Shown here: positions 36,485 through 46,536 of the stretch, one piece after another
How the letters are laid out: every line of letters starts with the position of its first letter
Position numbering within the stretch: position 1 is the first letter of the stretch
Source: Oribacterium asaccharolyticum ACB7
GTDB lineage: Bacteria; Bacillota; Clostridia; Lachnospirales; Lachnospiraceae
NCBI RefSeq assembly: GCF_000238075.1
Contig: NZ_JH414505.1
Coordinates: 124,001-188,000, forward strand
DNA length: 64,000 bases
Direction of reading: 5' to 3'
Notes under the pieces: generated by a model
Told to the model about the DNA's origin: nothing
The model's input: the letters and a program-made list of their open reading frames with translations, nothing else
The model's database searches: none
Made by a program: the position numbers and the translations under genes

Positions 36485-36844
36485 ATGCTTTCCGTTTCTT
36501 TAGACTTAATGAAAAAAGCCTGTATGGAAAAAGCAGGGCTGAAGACAATGTCCTGCTCAATCGAAAAACTAAATGCCGAAACTAATTTCCCTCAGATTTT
36601 CCGCCTGAAGTCTAACGGGCAAGAATATAAACTATACATTTACAGTGAAGAAGTCGAAGCGCTCTCCACGATTCTTTCTTATGCCCTATTTTCCAACTCC
36701 GGAGAAATGCTTTGCATGGCAAAAACCGAGTTTCACTCTCCCGATAATCCCTTTGCTGAGGCCCCCTACTCCCACCTTATTCCCGAAACAAGCTCCTGCG
36801 CACTTTGCAAGAAAAAACTCTCCGGAGAATGCGAGGGGAGATAG
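36485..36844 (+). CDS. Small hypothetical protein with cysteine-rich C-terminus
   Basis: This 119-residue protein has a strong TAAGGAGGAG ribosome site 5 nt upstream. It is probably cytoplasmic (no signal peptide or helix). The body is a mixed alpha/beta sequence (FRLKSNGQEYKLYIYSEEVE). The C-terminus SSCALCKKKLSGECEGR has three cysteines in a C-x2-C-x7-C pattern that could bind metal. I recognise no family. It stands alone after the chemoreceptors and ends 6 bp from the convergent lacI gene. Confidence 0.75.
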   Translation: MLSVSLDLMKKACMEKAGLKTMSCSIEKLNAETNFPQIFRLKSNGQEYKLYIYSEEVEALSTILSYALFSNSGEMLCMAKTEFHSPDNPFAEAPYSHLIPETSSCALCKKKLSGECEGR

Positions 36845-36850
36845 TCCATT

Positions 36851-38730
<1,880 letters not shown>

Positions 38731-38781
38731 TCCTTTTCCCTTTGCCCGAAAGAACAGAGAAGGAACGGAGAAAAAGTCTTT

Positions 38782-41700
38782 TTACTCATAGCTTCTTTCC
38801 CTCGCCCTCCTGTACGCTGAAAATGCTTCCTTCTGCTCTATTTTTTGGAAGAGAAGCTGTAAACGGTAGTCATTGAATCTTGTCTTATTTCGGTAAATTT
38901 GCTCCTCTCCGCAGGAATTGCTTCCTACCCCGCTGTGCTTTGCATCCAAGTGCAGAATAATATCTTCCGATTTCCGAATCTCCCCTAAATGCTTTGCCTC
39001 TTCCAAGGCTTCTATCGTGTAATGATGTGCGTCAAAACCGATTGGATTCGTACTTACAATCTGCAGGCTTCCTTCGGAATTTCCGAGTGTAATCCACTGT
39101 GTTCCTTCGCGATGTCCGTTCTCCTGCGGCATCACATAGTTTTCATGCATCTCCTCTATTTGCTTTTTGTAAATGCCGATTCGTGTATGCTCCTGCACAT
39201 CCGGGTAATTTTCCTCCGGCCCGAGACCATACCAGGATACTGTAGAAAACTTTCCCGGTACAGAAAGCTCAACACCGATTCTCGGGATGAATTCCGGTGC
39301 AAAGCTGCTGTAGCGGAAGCCCTTCATGGATAAATCAAGTTCCACAGAGCCGTCTCTATAAATCTTATAACTGTATTCTCCTTTGAAGCCGAACGCCATG
39401 CTTAAGGCGGAGAAATGCGTATTCACAAGAACGCTGTACCCAAATGCCTCCTCTCGGTAGCGGATGCCCTCGAGCTGTTCCTGCTGCTTATGGATAAAGT
39501 ACTTTTCCTTCCAGTCCTTTACCTTATACATATCGTTATCGATATTTGCCCGAAGCATATTGAGGACAGGACCGCTTGTGATATAGTCTTCTCCGCTGTA
39601 ACTGAGTTTCTCAAGCTTACCGCTTACCTTATTAAACTGTATTGCAAAGTTTTCATTGCTAAAGGAGAGGGCGGTATTGTTCTCTTCTACGCAAATTTCG
39701 GAAGTCTCGGCAATCTCGGAAGTCTCGACAGACTTGACCGGCTCAGTCTTCTCTGCGGGTGCAAGAAATAACTTGTTCTCCCCGAGATTTTCCCTTTCGT
39801 AATCTCTTTCTGCACCGCCGTAGCCTTCTTCCTTTAAAACAAACTGCTGCGCGGAAAGCTCTTCTCCCTTTTTGGCAAAAACACTTTCTTCTCGATATAA
39901 AATGCGGAAATCAATATAGATTGCATCCTTTTCAAAGCTCTTATTTTCCTGCTGTTTTAGGAGTTCCGGAATCTCCGAAATCCGGAAGCGCGTCGAAGAC
40001 TGCGCATTCACCACAAGCTCAGGAAGGCTTCCCGTAAGAAGTGTTCTCTCTCCGCTCCAGATTCGATATTCTAAAACCGTATCGCTACTGTCCCGGAAAT
40101 ACCGTTTACTCCGAAGTGCAAATTCTCCCTCAGCCGCATTGAGCATTTCAAGAACCAGCGGGGCAATCACCTGCTTATAGTTTAATAAGCCGGAAGACAT
40201 GACTTTGTCCGGTCGCAATAGTCCGTCGATACAGAAATTGCCGTTATTGGGTTCGTCGCCGTAATCCCCGCCATAGCAGTAAACGGTCTCTCCCTCTTTT
40301 CCTATTTCCTTCAGTCCATGGTCATACCACTCCCAAATAAAACCGCCCTGAAGACGCGGATATTTCTCAAAAAGTGCCTGATACTCTCTTAAGTTTCCGG
40401 GTCCATTTCCCATGCTGTGCCCGTATTCGCAGAGAATATGAGGCTTTCCATGGGCATCATTTCCTTCCGCAATTCTCACCATTCCGTCAAGACGCGTATA
40501 CATCGTGGAATACACATCCGCAATGTCCGCCTTGGCATCACTCTCATAGTGAATAAGACGGGACCGGTCCAGTGCGCGAATCGCTTCCGCCATTTTTACA
40601 AAGTTTTGTCCGACCGAAGACTCGTTTCCGAGTGACCACATGATGATTGAGGGGTGATTTCTATGCTCCTTCACCATTCTTACCGCACGGTCGCAGAAAG
40701 CCCCTTCCCAGCTTTTAAGGTCGTTCAGCCACTCATAACGCTCGATCCATTCAAAACCGTGGGTTTCCAAGTCCGCTTCGTCAATGACATAAAATCCGTA
40801 CTGATCGCAAAGGGAGTAAAACCAGCTCGCCTTCGGATAATGGGAGCACCGGATGGCATTGATATTGCAGCGCTTCATTCTGAGGAGATCCTGCTCCACA
40901 TCCCCTTTTTCTACCGTGAGCCCGCCGGTTGGAGAAAAATCATGCATGTTCACGCCGTTGAGTAAAATAGCTTTTCCGTTTACTAAAAAGTTCTCTCCTT
41001 TTACTTCAATACTTCGGAATCCGACAGGCATTGTCACAGCATCCACAATGGCGCCGTCCCTTTCCAGGGCAATCTCAAGCTCATACAGGTAAGGATCTTC
41101 CGCGCTCCAGGGATGAACAGTCTCCAACTCTTTTACAAAATTTACGCTTAACCTTCCGGCCTCTCCCTTAGCGAAGCGGACTCTTTCGCGGAAAAGCGGA
41201 GTATCTGCCTGATCTTTTAGCAAAACCGTAATAGAAGAACTGTCCTCTTGTGAGCCGCTCTCCTCTTCCAAGGTGTCGTCCTCTTGCAAACTGCTTCTCT
41301 CTATCCCTAAATCCACCTTTAGCTGAAGCTTTCCGGATCCGCTTTCATACCGATAATCCGCATAAACTGTGACATCTTTCATTCCTTTTTCCGGAAGGGA
41401 AATCAAGTTTACCTCTCGGAAGATTCCGGAAAACCACCACATATCCTGACACTCAAGGTAGCTTCCGTCCGACCACTGGTATACTCTGACACAAATCCTG
41501 TTTTCACCTTCACGTAAAATCGCCGTGGCATCAAAGGACGAGCCTAAACGGCTCACTTTACTGTAGCCCAGATGTTTTCCGTTCACCCAAACATCAAAGG
41601 CACTGCTTACTCCGTCAAAGCGAAGCAAATACTGCTTTCCTTCTTCCTTCTTCTCCAGATGAAAGCTTCTTCTGTAGATTCCTGAGGGGTTGTCGGACGG

Positions 41701-42009
41701 CACAAAGGGCGGATTAATCGGAAAGAGATACCATACATCCGTGTAGTGTTTTTGCCCATAACCATAAAATTGCCAGCAAGAAGGTACAGGAATCTTTTTC
41801 CATTCCCGATCCTCAAAATCTTCCTCATAAAAGTTTTCAGGGGAGTACTCCGGTGCTTTCAGATAAAGAAAATTCCACTCTCCGTTTAAAGAAAGAACTT
41901 TTTCATGCTCCGCTTTGTGGTGAAAGTCCGCCACCGCTTCCTCTCTTCCAATCATGATCAGTTCTTCATTTTCCCACTGCTTTTTTATTCTTTCCATACG
42001 ATTCCCCAT
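38782..42009 (-). CDS. Glycoside hydrolase family 2 beta-galactosidase
   Basis: This 1075-residue LacZ-type enzyme has the jelly-roll sugar-binding domain first (NGEWNFLYL, DNPSGIYRRSF), two immunoglobulin-like domains, a TIM barrel and the C-terminal beta-sandwich (WYGLGPEENYPDVQEHTRIG). The acid/base Glu lies in WSLGNESS near residue 461 and the nucleophile in ILCEYGHSMGNGPG near 527. It has no signal peptide and is cytoplasmic, so an uptake system must lie elsewhere. The start is either the ATG at 42009 or the ATG at 41997, which has the better ribosome site (GGGG, 6 nt). A Ser/Glu-rich insertion of about 20 residues occurs near 245 and another low-complexity stretch near 760. Confidence 0.92.
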   Translation of the reverse strand: MGNRMERIKKQWENEELIMIGREEAVADFHHKAEHEKVLSLNGEWNFLYLKAPEYSPENFYEEDFEDREWKKIPVPSCWQFYGYGQKHYTDVWYLFPINPPFVPSDNPSGIYRRSFHLEKKEEGKQYLLRFDGVSSAFDVWVNGKHLGYSKVSRLGSSFDATAILREGENRICVRVYQWSDGSYLECQDMWWFSGIFREVNLISLPEKGMKDVTVYADYRYESGSGKLQLKVDLGIERSSLQEDDTLEEESGSQEDSSSITVLLKDQADTPLFRERVRFAKGEAGRLSVNFVKELETVHPWSAEDPYLYELEIALERDGAIVDAVTMPVGFRSIEVKGENFLVNGKAILLNGVNMHDFSPTGGLTVEKGDVEQDLLRMKRCNINAIRCSHYPKASWFYSLCDQYGFYVIDEADLETHGFEWIERYEWLNDLKSWEGAFCDRAVRMVKEHRNHPSIIMWSLGNESSVGQNFVKMAEAIRALDRSRLIHYESDAKADIADVYSTMYTRLDGMVRIAEGNDAHGKPHILCEYGHSMGNGPGNLREYQALFEKYPRLQGGFIWEWYDHGLKEIGKEGETVYCYGGDYGDEPNNGNFCIDGLLRPDKVMSSGLLNYKQVIAPLVLEMLNAAEGEFALRSKRYFRDSSDTVLEYRIWSGERTLLTGSLPELVVNAQSSTRFRISEIPELLKQQENKSFEKDAIYIDFRILYREESVFAKKGEELSAQQFVLKEEGYGGAERDYERENLGENKLFLAPAEKTEPVKSVETSEIAETSEICVEENNTALSFSNENFAIQFNKVSGKLEKLSYSGEDYITSGPVLNMLRANIDNDMYKVKDWKEKYFIHKQQEQLEGIRYREEAFGYSVLVNTHFSALSMAFGFKGEYSYKIYRDGSVELDLSMKGFRYSSFAPEFIPRIGVELSVPGKFSTVSWYGLGPEENYPDVQEHTRIGIYKKQIEEMHENYVMPQENGHREGTQWITLGNSEGSLQIVSTNPIGFDAHHYTIEALEEAKHLGEIRKSEDIILHLDAKHSGVGSNSCGEEQIYRNKTRFNDYRLQLLFQKIEQKEAFSAYRRARERSYE

Positions 42010-42051
42010 CCCATAAAAAAGTAAATATCACAGACTTCCTTTAATATAGAA

Positions 42052-42080
42052 AGGGTATCATTTTACTAGTAACGAGTCAA
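42052..42080 (-). promoter_or_regulatory. Promoter of the beta-galactosidase unit with a palindrome in the spacer
   Basis: TTGACT (42080-42075), 17 bp, TACCCT (42057-42052). A perfect 10-bp palindrome TTACTAGTAA (42063-42072) lies inside the spacer, a good place for a repressor. It lacks the central CG usual for LacI-family operators, so the link to the adjacent lacI gene is uncertain. Confidence 0.4.
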
Positions 42081-42108
42081 TAATTTTAGTAAATATTTTA
42101 GTTGGGAT

Positions 42109-42984
42109 TTACGAATTCTTTTCAATCTTTCCTCTTAACGCTTCCAGCACTTCCTCTTCCGGAAAAGCCTGTCCCGTCCAAAGCCGAAAGCTTTCCGCTG
42201 CCTGGTAGAAAAGCATGGGGAGGCCGTTCATATAGCGAAGTCCCTTATTCTTAGCCTGTGAGAGCAGCTTTGTCTCCGCAGGATGATAAATGCAATCTGC
42301 TACAAAAAGGCCTTTATGGAGCAGTTTTTCGTCCGGAATGAGAGACAGCTTTTCTCCCATTCCCACATTTGTGGAATTGACAAGAATATCACTTTCTTCC
42401 AGAAATTCTGCTAAATTTTCCTCATAGGATCCAAGGAAAATGCTCTTCCCGGTTTCTTGTTCCACTTTCTCAATAAATGCCCTGTTTTTTTCAATGGACG
42501 AGGCTCTCTGTAAAAGTCGAATTTCTGAAAGCTCGGTGTAAACCGCTCGGGAAAGGACAGCTTTTCCTGCACCGCCGAGTCCCATAAGACAAAGCCTCTT
42601 GCCCTGCGTAGAGCCATTCGCATCTTCCAAAGCACGGAAGAAACCGATTCCGTCCGTACTGCTTCCTGTCATTTCTCCATTTTCCGAAAAGATAAGGGTA
42701 TTCACCGAAGAGGAGAGCCATGCTTCCTTGGAAAGGCTATCGCAAAGCGGAAGTACCGCCTCTTTCAGCGGCATCGTTAAGTTAAGCCCTCCCACGCCCA
42801 TTTTCCGAAGAGCGGATAAAGTGCCTTCCAACTCCTTCTCTCCCACACGAAAGGCAAGATAACGGGCATTTAGGGAAAGGCGCCGAAAGCCCTCATTATG
42901 AATAAAAGGAGACAGGCTATGCAAAACCGGACTCCCGAGAAGGCCATACAGTCTTGTTTCCCCGTCAATTTCCCATTGCTTCAC
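42109..42984 (-). CDS. aroE: Shikimate dehydrogenase
   Basis: This 291-residue AroE reduces 3-dehydroshikimate with NADPH in aromatic amino acid synthesis. The N-terminal substrate domain has GSPVLHSLSPFIHNEGF and NLTMPLKEAV (catalytic Lys). The linker holds SSTDGIGF with the catalytic Asp. The Rossmann domain has MGLGGAGKA. The start is a GTG at 42984 with AAGGGAGAG about 9 nt upstream. It follows the YoaK-family gene, from which it is separated by a hairpin element flanked by 13-bp direct repeats. It stands apart from other aro genes. Confidence 0.93.
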   Translation of the reverse strand: MKQWEIDGETRLYGLLGSPVLHSLSPFIHNEGFRRLSLNARYLAFRVGEKELEGTLSALRKMGVGGLNLTMPLKEAVLPLCDSLSKEAWLSSSVNTLIFSENGEMTGSSTDGIGFFRALEDANGSTQGKRLCLMGLGGAGKAVLSRAVYTELSEIRLLQRASSIEKNRAFIEKVEQETGKSIFLGSYEENLAEFLEESDILVNSTNVGMGEKLSLIPDEKLLHKGLFVADCIYHPAETKLLSQAKNKGLRYMNGLPMLFYQAAESFRLWTGQAFPEEEVLEALRGKIEKNS

Positions 42985-42994
42985 TCTTATCTCT

Positions 42995-43061
42995 CCCTTC
43001 TTTATTCATAACGAGTATCGCTCGCAAAGCGTGCGATATCTCGTTTCACCCTTCTTTATTC
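42995..43061 (-). repeat. 32-nt hairpin element, copy D, flanked by 13-bp direct repeats
   Basis: The hairpin at 43012-43043 has outer stem CGAG/CTCG, arms TATCGCTCGC and GCGTGCGATATC and loop AAA. It is bracketed by CCCTTCTTTATTC at 42995-43007 and 43049-43061. This looks like a target-site duplication. The TGA stop of the YoaK-family gene (43046-43048) lies just inside the second repeat, within the inserted segment. Confidence 0.7.
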
Positions 43062-43720
43062 TCTCTTCTGGTATGATAGAACAAAAATAAATGCAAAGCG
43101 GATACCAGCCAAATGCAATAAAAGCTGAAGATATGACTTAAAAAGACCGCCATAAAAGCACCGGCACAGAAGGAAAGGAGCATGACGGCGTGTCCTCTGA
43201 ACAAAACGGCCGCATTTTCATTTTTATCCCTAACCGCCTTTACAAGATTTACCCCGAGCTGCCGGACGTGTGCCGTACAGAAGGTCGTCGCCATATTGAC
43301 TCCCTCCGCCTGTCTAAAGGCAGTAAACTGCATTGCACAGATAAAACTGAGTGCGACCTGCGGAACATGATCCGGTACGGAAGATGGCATAAGACCGATT
43401 GCAAAGGAAACAAAAGCTTCAAAGAGAAGCAGCTTCTCTTCAAAAAGACTCTTGTTCTTTTGATTCATTTTCCCGGAAACAAATTCCGCCATACATACCC
43501 CAACGATATAAGCCGTCAAAGGAACAAAAGCATAGAGGCCTTTCTTCCAATCTCCGTTTCCGAAGGAAAGCATCATCATTACCAGATTCGCCGTCTGTGC
43601 ATTGGCAAAAACCTTTCCCCGAAGGCTAAAAGTATAGCCCCCGTAAAAGCCGCCGGCAAACATGAGGAGTGCAAAAAACCACAGTTTTTCCACAACCCGG
43701 TAATTTCCTTCCGACTTCAA
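43046..43720 (-). CDS. YoaK (DUF1275) family membrane protein
   Basis: This 224-residue protein starts with TTG at 43720 behind AAAGGAG (6 nt spacing). It has about six membrane helices with the DUF1275 landmarks: GGFYGGYTFSLRGKVFANAQTAN at the N-terminus (quoted in part: FANAQTANLV), LSFICAMQFTAFR and NMATTFCTAHVRQLG. The function of the family is unknown. Its last residues and stop codon are provided by the edge of hairpin element D; without that insertion the frame would run on for nine codons and overlap the aroE start. Confidence 0.87.
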   Translation of the reverse strand: MKSEGNYRVVEKLWFFALLMFAGGFYGGYTFSLRGKVFANAQTANLVMMMLSFGNGDWKKGLYAFVPLTAYIVGVCMAEFVSGKMNQKNKSLFEEKLLLFEAFVSFAIGLMPSSVPDHVPQVALSFICAMQFTAFRQAEGVNMATTFCTAHVRQLGVNLVKAVRDKNENAAVLFRGHAVMLLSFCAGAFMAVFLSHIFSFYCIWLVSALHLFLFYHTRRENKEG

Positions 43721-43812
43721 AGCGCTCTCCTTTCCTAAACCTTAACTTACTCTATCTCTTTGCTTAATATCTTAGTATTCTCCCCCATCTTGCTTTCCTA
43801 AGCCTTAGCTTT
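43721..43812. repeat. Imperfect direct repeat in the rlmB-yoaK gap
   Basis: CTTTCCTAAACCTTAACTT (about 43730-43748) recurs as CTTTCCTAAGCCTTAGCTTT (about 43793-43812). The gap has no other visible feature. Confidence 0.45.
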
Positions 43813-44556
43813 TCACCCCATCGTTCTCTGCCTTACAATCTCATAGGCGAGCACGCCGCAGGCTACGGAAACATTTAGGGAGTCGATATCGCCTTTCATC
43901 GGGATAGATGCCTGCATATCGCAATTTTCCTTCACGAGACGAGAAACGCCTTCTCCCTCATTTCCCATAACGAGTCCGATTGGCCCCTTCAGGTTCAGCT
44001 TATACATGCTTTCTCCGGCCATGTCGGCGCAGACGAACCACATCCCCTCTTTCTTCAGCTCCTCCATGGTTTGTACAAGATTCGTCACCTTACAGACCTT
44101 CGTATAATTCAGAGCGCCGGCACTGCTTCTTGCGACTGTCGCAGTCAGCCCTACCGCGCGTCTCTTCGGGATAATAACCCCGTGCGCACCACATAGATTC
44201 GCCGTACGAATCATGGCGCCAAGATTATGCGGGTCTTCGATTCCATCCAACAAAAAGAAGAAGGGCGCCTCTCCCTTTTCCTTGGCAACAGAAAGGAGCT
44301 CCGGAAGCTCCGCATAGGAAAATGCTGCCAGATAGGCAATCACTCCCTGGTGCAGCTCTCCCGCACTGATTTCATCAAGTCTCGACTTCTTAACAAAGTC
44401 GACTACCGTATCCTGTTTTTTCGCTTCCCGTAAGATGCTTAAAATCGGCCCGTCCTTCAGACCTTCCTGCACGAACAGACGATCAATGGTTTTCTTTGCC
44501 CGAAAGGCTTCCATGACCGGATTTCTTCCCACAAGGGTATATCCCTCTTCTCTCAT
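43813..44556 (-). CDS. rlmB: TrmH/SpoU-family rRNA 2'-O-methyltransferase (RlmB type)
   Basis: This 247-residue protein has an N-terminal substrate-binding domain (VGRNPVMEAFRAKKTIDRLF) and a SPOUT methyltransferase domain with the three conserved motifs: LLDGIEDPHNLGAMIRTA, LVMGNEGEGVS and SIPMKGDIDSLNVSVA. RlmB methylates G2251 of 23S rRNA (E. coli numbering). Its ATG overlaps the mrnC stop by 4 bp. The cysS-mrnC-rlmB order is a classic Firmicute cluster, which supports the call. Confidence 0.9.
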   Translation of the reverse strand: MREEGYTLVGRNPVMEAFRAKKTIDRLFVQEGLKDGPILSILREAKKQDTVVDFVKKSRLDEISAGELHQGVIAYLAAFSYAELPELLSVAKEKGEAPFFFLLDGIEDPHNLGAMIRTANLCGAHGVIIPKRRAVGLTATVARSSAGALNYTKVCKVTNLVQTMEELKKEGMWFVCADMAGESMYKLNLKGPIGLVMGNEGEGVSRLVKENCDMQASIPMKGDIDSLNVSVACGVLAYEIVRQRTMG

Positions 44557-44972
44557 TTTTCCTCTTCTCTTTCCAAAAGGAAGGAAAGACCGGCTTCCAT
44601 AAGTGCCTTTAGTCTTTCTTCCTTATTTTGATAATGTAAATACCCGAGCACTGCCTCAAATCCCGTAGCACGGCGATAATCTCCGATTCCGGAATTCTTG
44701 GAACGACTCTGCGACTTATGATTTCTTGCCCTGCGGTAAACCGCCAGCTCTTCCTCTGTGAGAAGTTCATTGGCAAGATAATATTCCATAACATCCGACT
44801 GCGCTTTCGCGCAAACCAAGTCCTTTTTCTTACTGTTTATCTTGTTTAAGGACCCGGAAAGGTCGCGAATCAGTCTGTCCCGAACAAAAAAGTCATAAAT
44901 AGAATCCCCCACATAAGCTAAGCTTAGGGGGGGGATTTGCAATGCAAGGCTGTCCTTTAGATCTTCTGCCAT
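44553..44972 (-). CDS. mrnC: Mini-ribonuclease III
   Basis: This 139-residue protein has only the RNase III catalytic domain and no double-stranded RNA-binding domain. Key segments are LAYVGDSIYDFFVR (catalytic Asp), RNHKSQSRSKNSGIGDYRRATGFE (quoted in part: GDYRRATGFEAVLGYLH, with catalytic Glu). It matures 23S rRNA ends in Firmicutes. It overlaps cysS by 16 bp and rlmB by 4 bp. Its codons 12-14 contain a run of eight C (44927-44934), a slippage-prone tract. Confidence 0.93.
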   Translation of the reverse strand: MAEDLKDSLALQIPPLSLAYVGDSIYDFFVRDRLIRDLSGSLNKINSKKKDLVCAKAQSDVMEYYLANELLTEEELAVYRRARNHKSQSRSKNSGIGDYRRATGFEAVLGYLHYQNKEERLKALMEAGLSFLLEREEEK

Positions 44973-46375
44973 TCTACTCCGTTTCTGGTGTCCTTAAGGG
45001 CAATTCCCATCTCCAGCAGTTCATCACGAATCCGATCCGCCTCGGTAAAATCTTTATTTTTCTTGGCTTCCTGCCGCTTTGCAATGAGAGCGTTGACCTT
45101 CTCTTCCAGCCTCTCGTCCAGCTTCTCTTCCTTTTTCTCCGTACGAATGCCGAGAACATGCACAAGGACAGCAATTGACTCTTTCATGATGGAGCCGAAG
45201 TCTTTGGAAGACTCTTCATTTACTGTAGAGTTTGCAAGACGCACCAGTTCAAAAATCTGGGTAATGGCATCTGCCGTATTTAAGTCATCCTCCATCTTCT
45301 CGGAGAAAAGAGCGGTATATTCTTCTACCTTCTTTAAGGCTTCCTCTTCCTCTTTGGACATGCCCTGCTCTTTCAGACGAGGAAGCAAATCCTCCAGTCT
45401 CCAGATACAGCTTAAGATTCTGTCGAGAGAGGCCTTCGCGGACTGCATCAGTTCCTTAGAGAAATTGAGCGGGCTTCTATAGTGCGCAGAAAGCATATAG
45501 AAGCGGAGAACCATCGGATCAAACTGGGATGTCACATCCCGCACGGTAAAGAAATTTCCGAGCGACTTCGACATCTTCTTGTTATCAATATTGATAAAAG
45601 CATTGTGCATCCAGTAGCGGGCAAACTGTTCACCGTGAGCCGCCTCATACTGGGCAATCTCATTTTCATGATGCGGGAAAATAAGATCCTCTCCGCCGGC
45701 ATGAATATCCAGAGCCCCTCCGCAATACTTCGGTGCCATAACACAGCACTCCGTGTGCCAGCCCGGTCTTCCTTCACTCCAGGGAGAATTCCAATACGGC
45801 TCTCCCATCTTCTTCGGCTTCCAAAGCACAAAGTCGGTGGGACTCTTCTTCTCTTCCTCACCGGAAACCTTGAGCTCTCGAAGTCCGGATTGCAAATCCT
45901 CCATATTTTTATGAGAAAGCTTCCCATAGGGTTTAAAAGCGGTCGTATCATAATAGACTGTACCGTCTACCGCATAGGCAAAGCCTTTTTTCTGCAAGTC
46001 CTCGATGAGGCTTACCATGCCGCCAATTTCTTCCGTTGCCTTCGGATGGGCGGAAGCTGCTTCGATGTTGAGATCCGCCATATCCTTTTCCACCTCGGCA
46101 ATATAGCGCTTTGTAATGGTCTGGCAATCTACGCCTTCTTCTACCGCAGCCTTGATGATTTTATCGTCTACATCCGTATAATTCGAAACATATTTTACCT
46201 GATAACCCTTGTACTCCATAAAACGGCGAAAGGTATCAAATACAATCATAGGACGAGCATTTCCGATATGAATCAGATTGTATACGGTCGGCCCGCAGAC
46301 ATACATTCTGATCTTTCCTTCTTCAATCGGAACGAACTCTTCCTTTTCCTTTGACATGGTATTATAAATCTTCAT
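44957..46375 (-). CDS. cysS: Cysteinyl-tRNA synthetase
   Basis: This 472-residue class I synthetase has the HIGH-type motif (LIHIGNARPMIVFDTFRR), the zinc ligands (MYVCGPTVYN, WHTECCVMAPK, FPHHENEIAQYEA) and KKMSKSLGN. The C-terminal anticodon-binding domain is complete (ADRIRDELLEMGIALKDT). Length and motifs are normal. GAGGA precedes the ATG. It leads the cysS-mrnC-rlmB operon. Confidence 0.96.
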   Translation of the reverse strand: MKIYNTMSKEKEEFVPIEEGKIRMYVCGPTVYNLIHIGNARPMIVFDTFRRFMEYKGYQVKYVSNYTDVDDKIIKAAVEEGVDCQTITKRYIAEVEKDMADLNIEAASAHPKATEEIGGMVSLIEDLQKKGFAYAVDGTVYYDTTAFKPYGKLSHKNMEDLQSGLRELKVSGEEEKKSPTDFVLWKPKKMGEPYWNSPWSEGRPGWHTECCVMAPKYCGGALDIHAGGEDLIFPHHENEIAQYEAAHGEQFARYWMHNAFINIDNKKMSKSLGNFFTVRDVTSQFDPMVLRFYMLSAHYRSPLNFSKELMQSAKASLDRILSCIWRLEDLLPRLKEQGMSKEEEEALKKVEEYTALFSEKMEDDLNTADAITQIFELVRLANSTVNEESSKDFGSIMKESIAVLVHVLGIRTEKKEEKLDERLEEKVNALIAKRQEAKKNKDFTEADRIRDELLEMGIALKDTRNGVEWQKI

Positions 46376-46446
46376 AAAATCCTCTTTTCTTAAGTCCTAA
46401 CGTTCTTTGTAGTTTATATCTTCACCCTATTTTAGTCAAGAAAGGG

Positions 46447-46487
46447 AAAAGCTGCCATGAACGCTTTTTCCTGTCATAGCAGCTTTT
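46447..46487. terminator. Hairpin terminator between htrA and cysS
   Basis: AAAAGCTGCCATGA pairs with TCATAGCAGCTTTT with one mismatch; T-rich sequence follows on both strands. It ends htrA transcription (minus strand), about 40 bp after the stop. Confidence 0.75.
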
Positions 46488-46488
46488 C

Positions 46489-46536
46489 TTATATCTTTTC
46501 TTATATCTCTTTTTATATCTCTTTTTCTATCTCTTA
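46489..46536 (-). repeat. Four tandem 12-bp repeats at the htrA stop
   Basis: Four units of about 12 bp based on TTATATCTCTTT lie at 46489-46536. The last covers the htrA stop codon (46527-46529) and final codons. The other units fill the short gap before the terminator. Confidence 0.7.

Noticed and set aside
45482..46354. 290-codon open frame on the plus strand opposite cysS
   Set aside because: cysS is certain from its motifs; the antisense frame is a by-product of codon bias.
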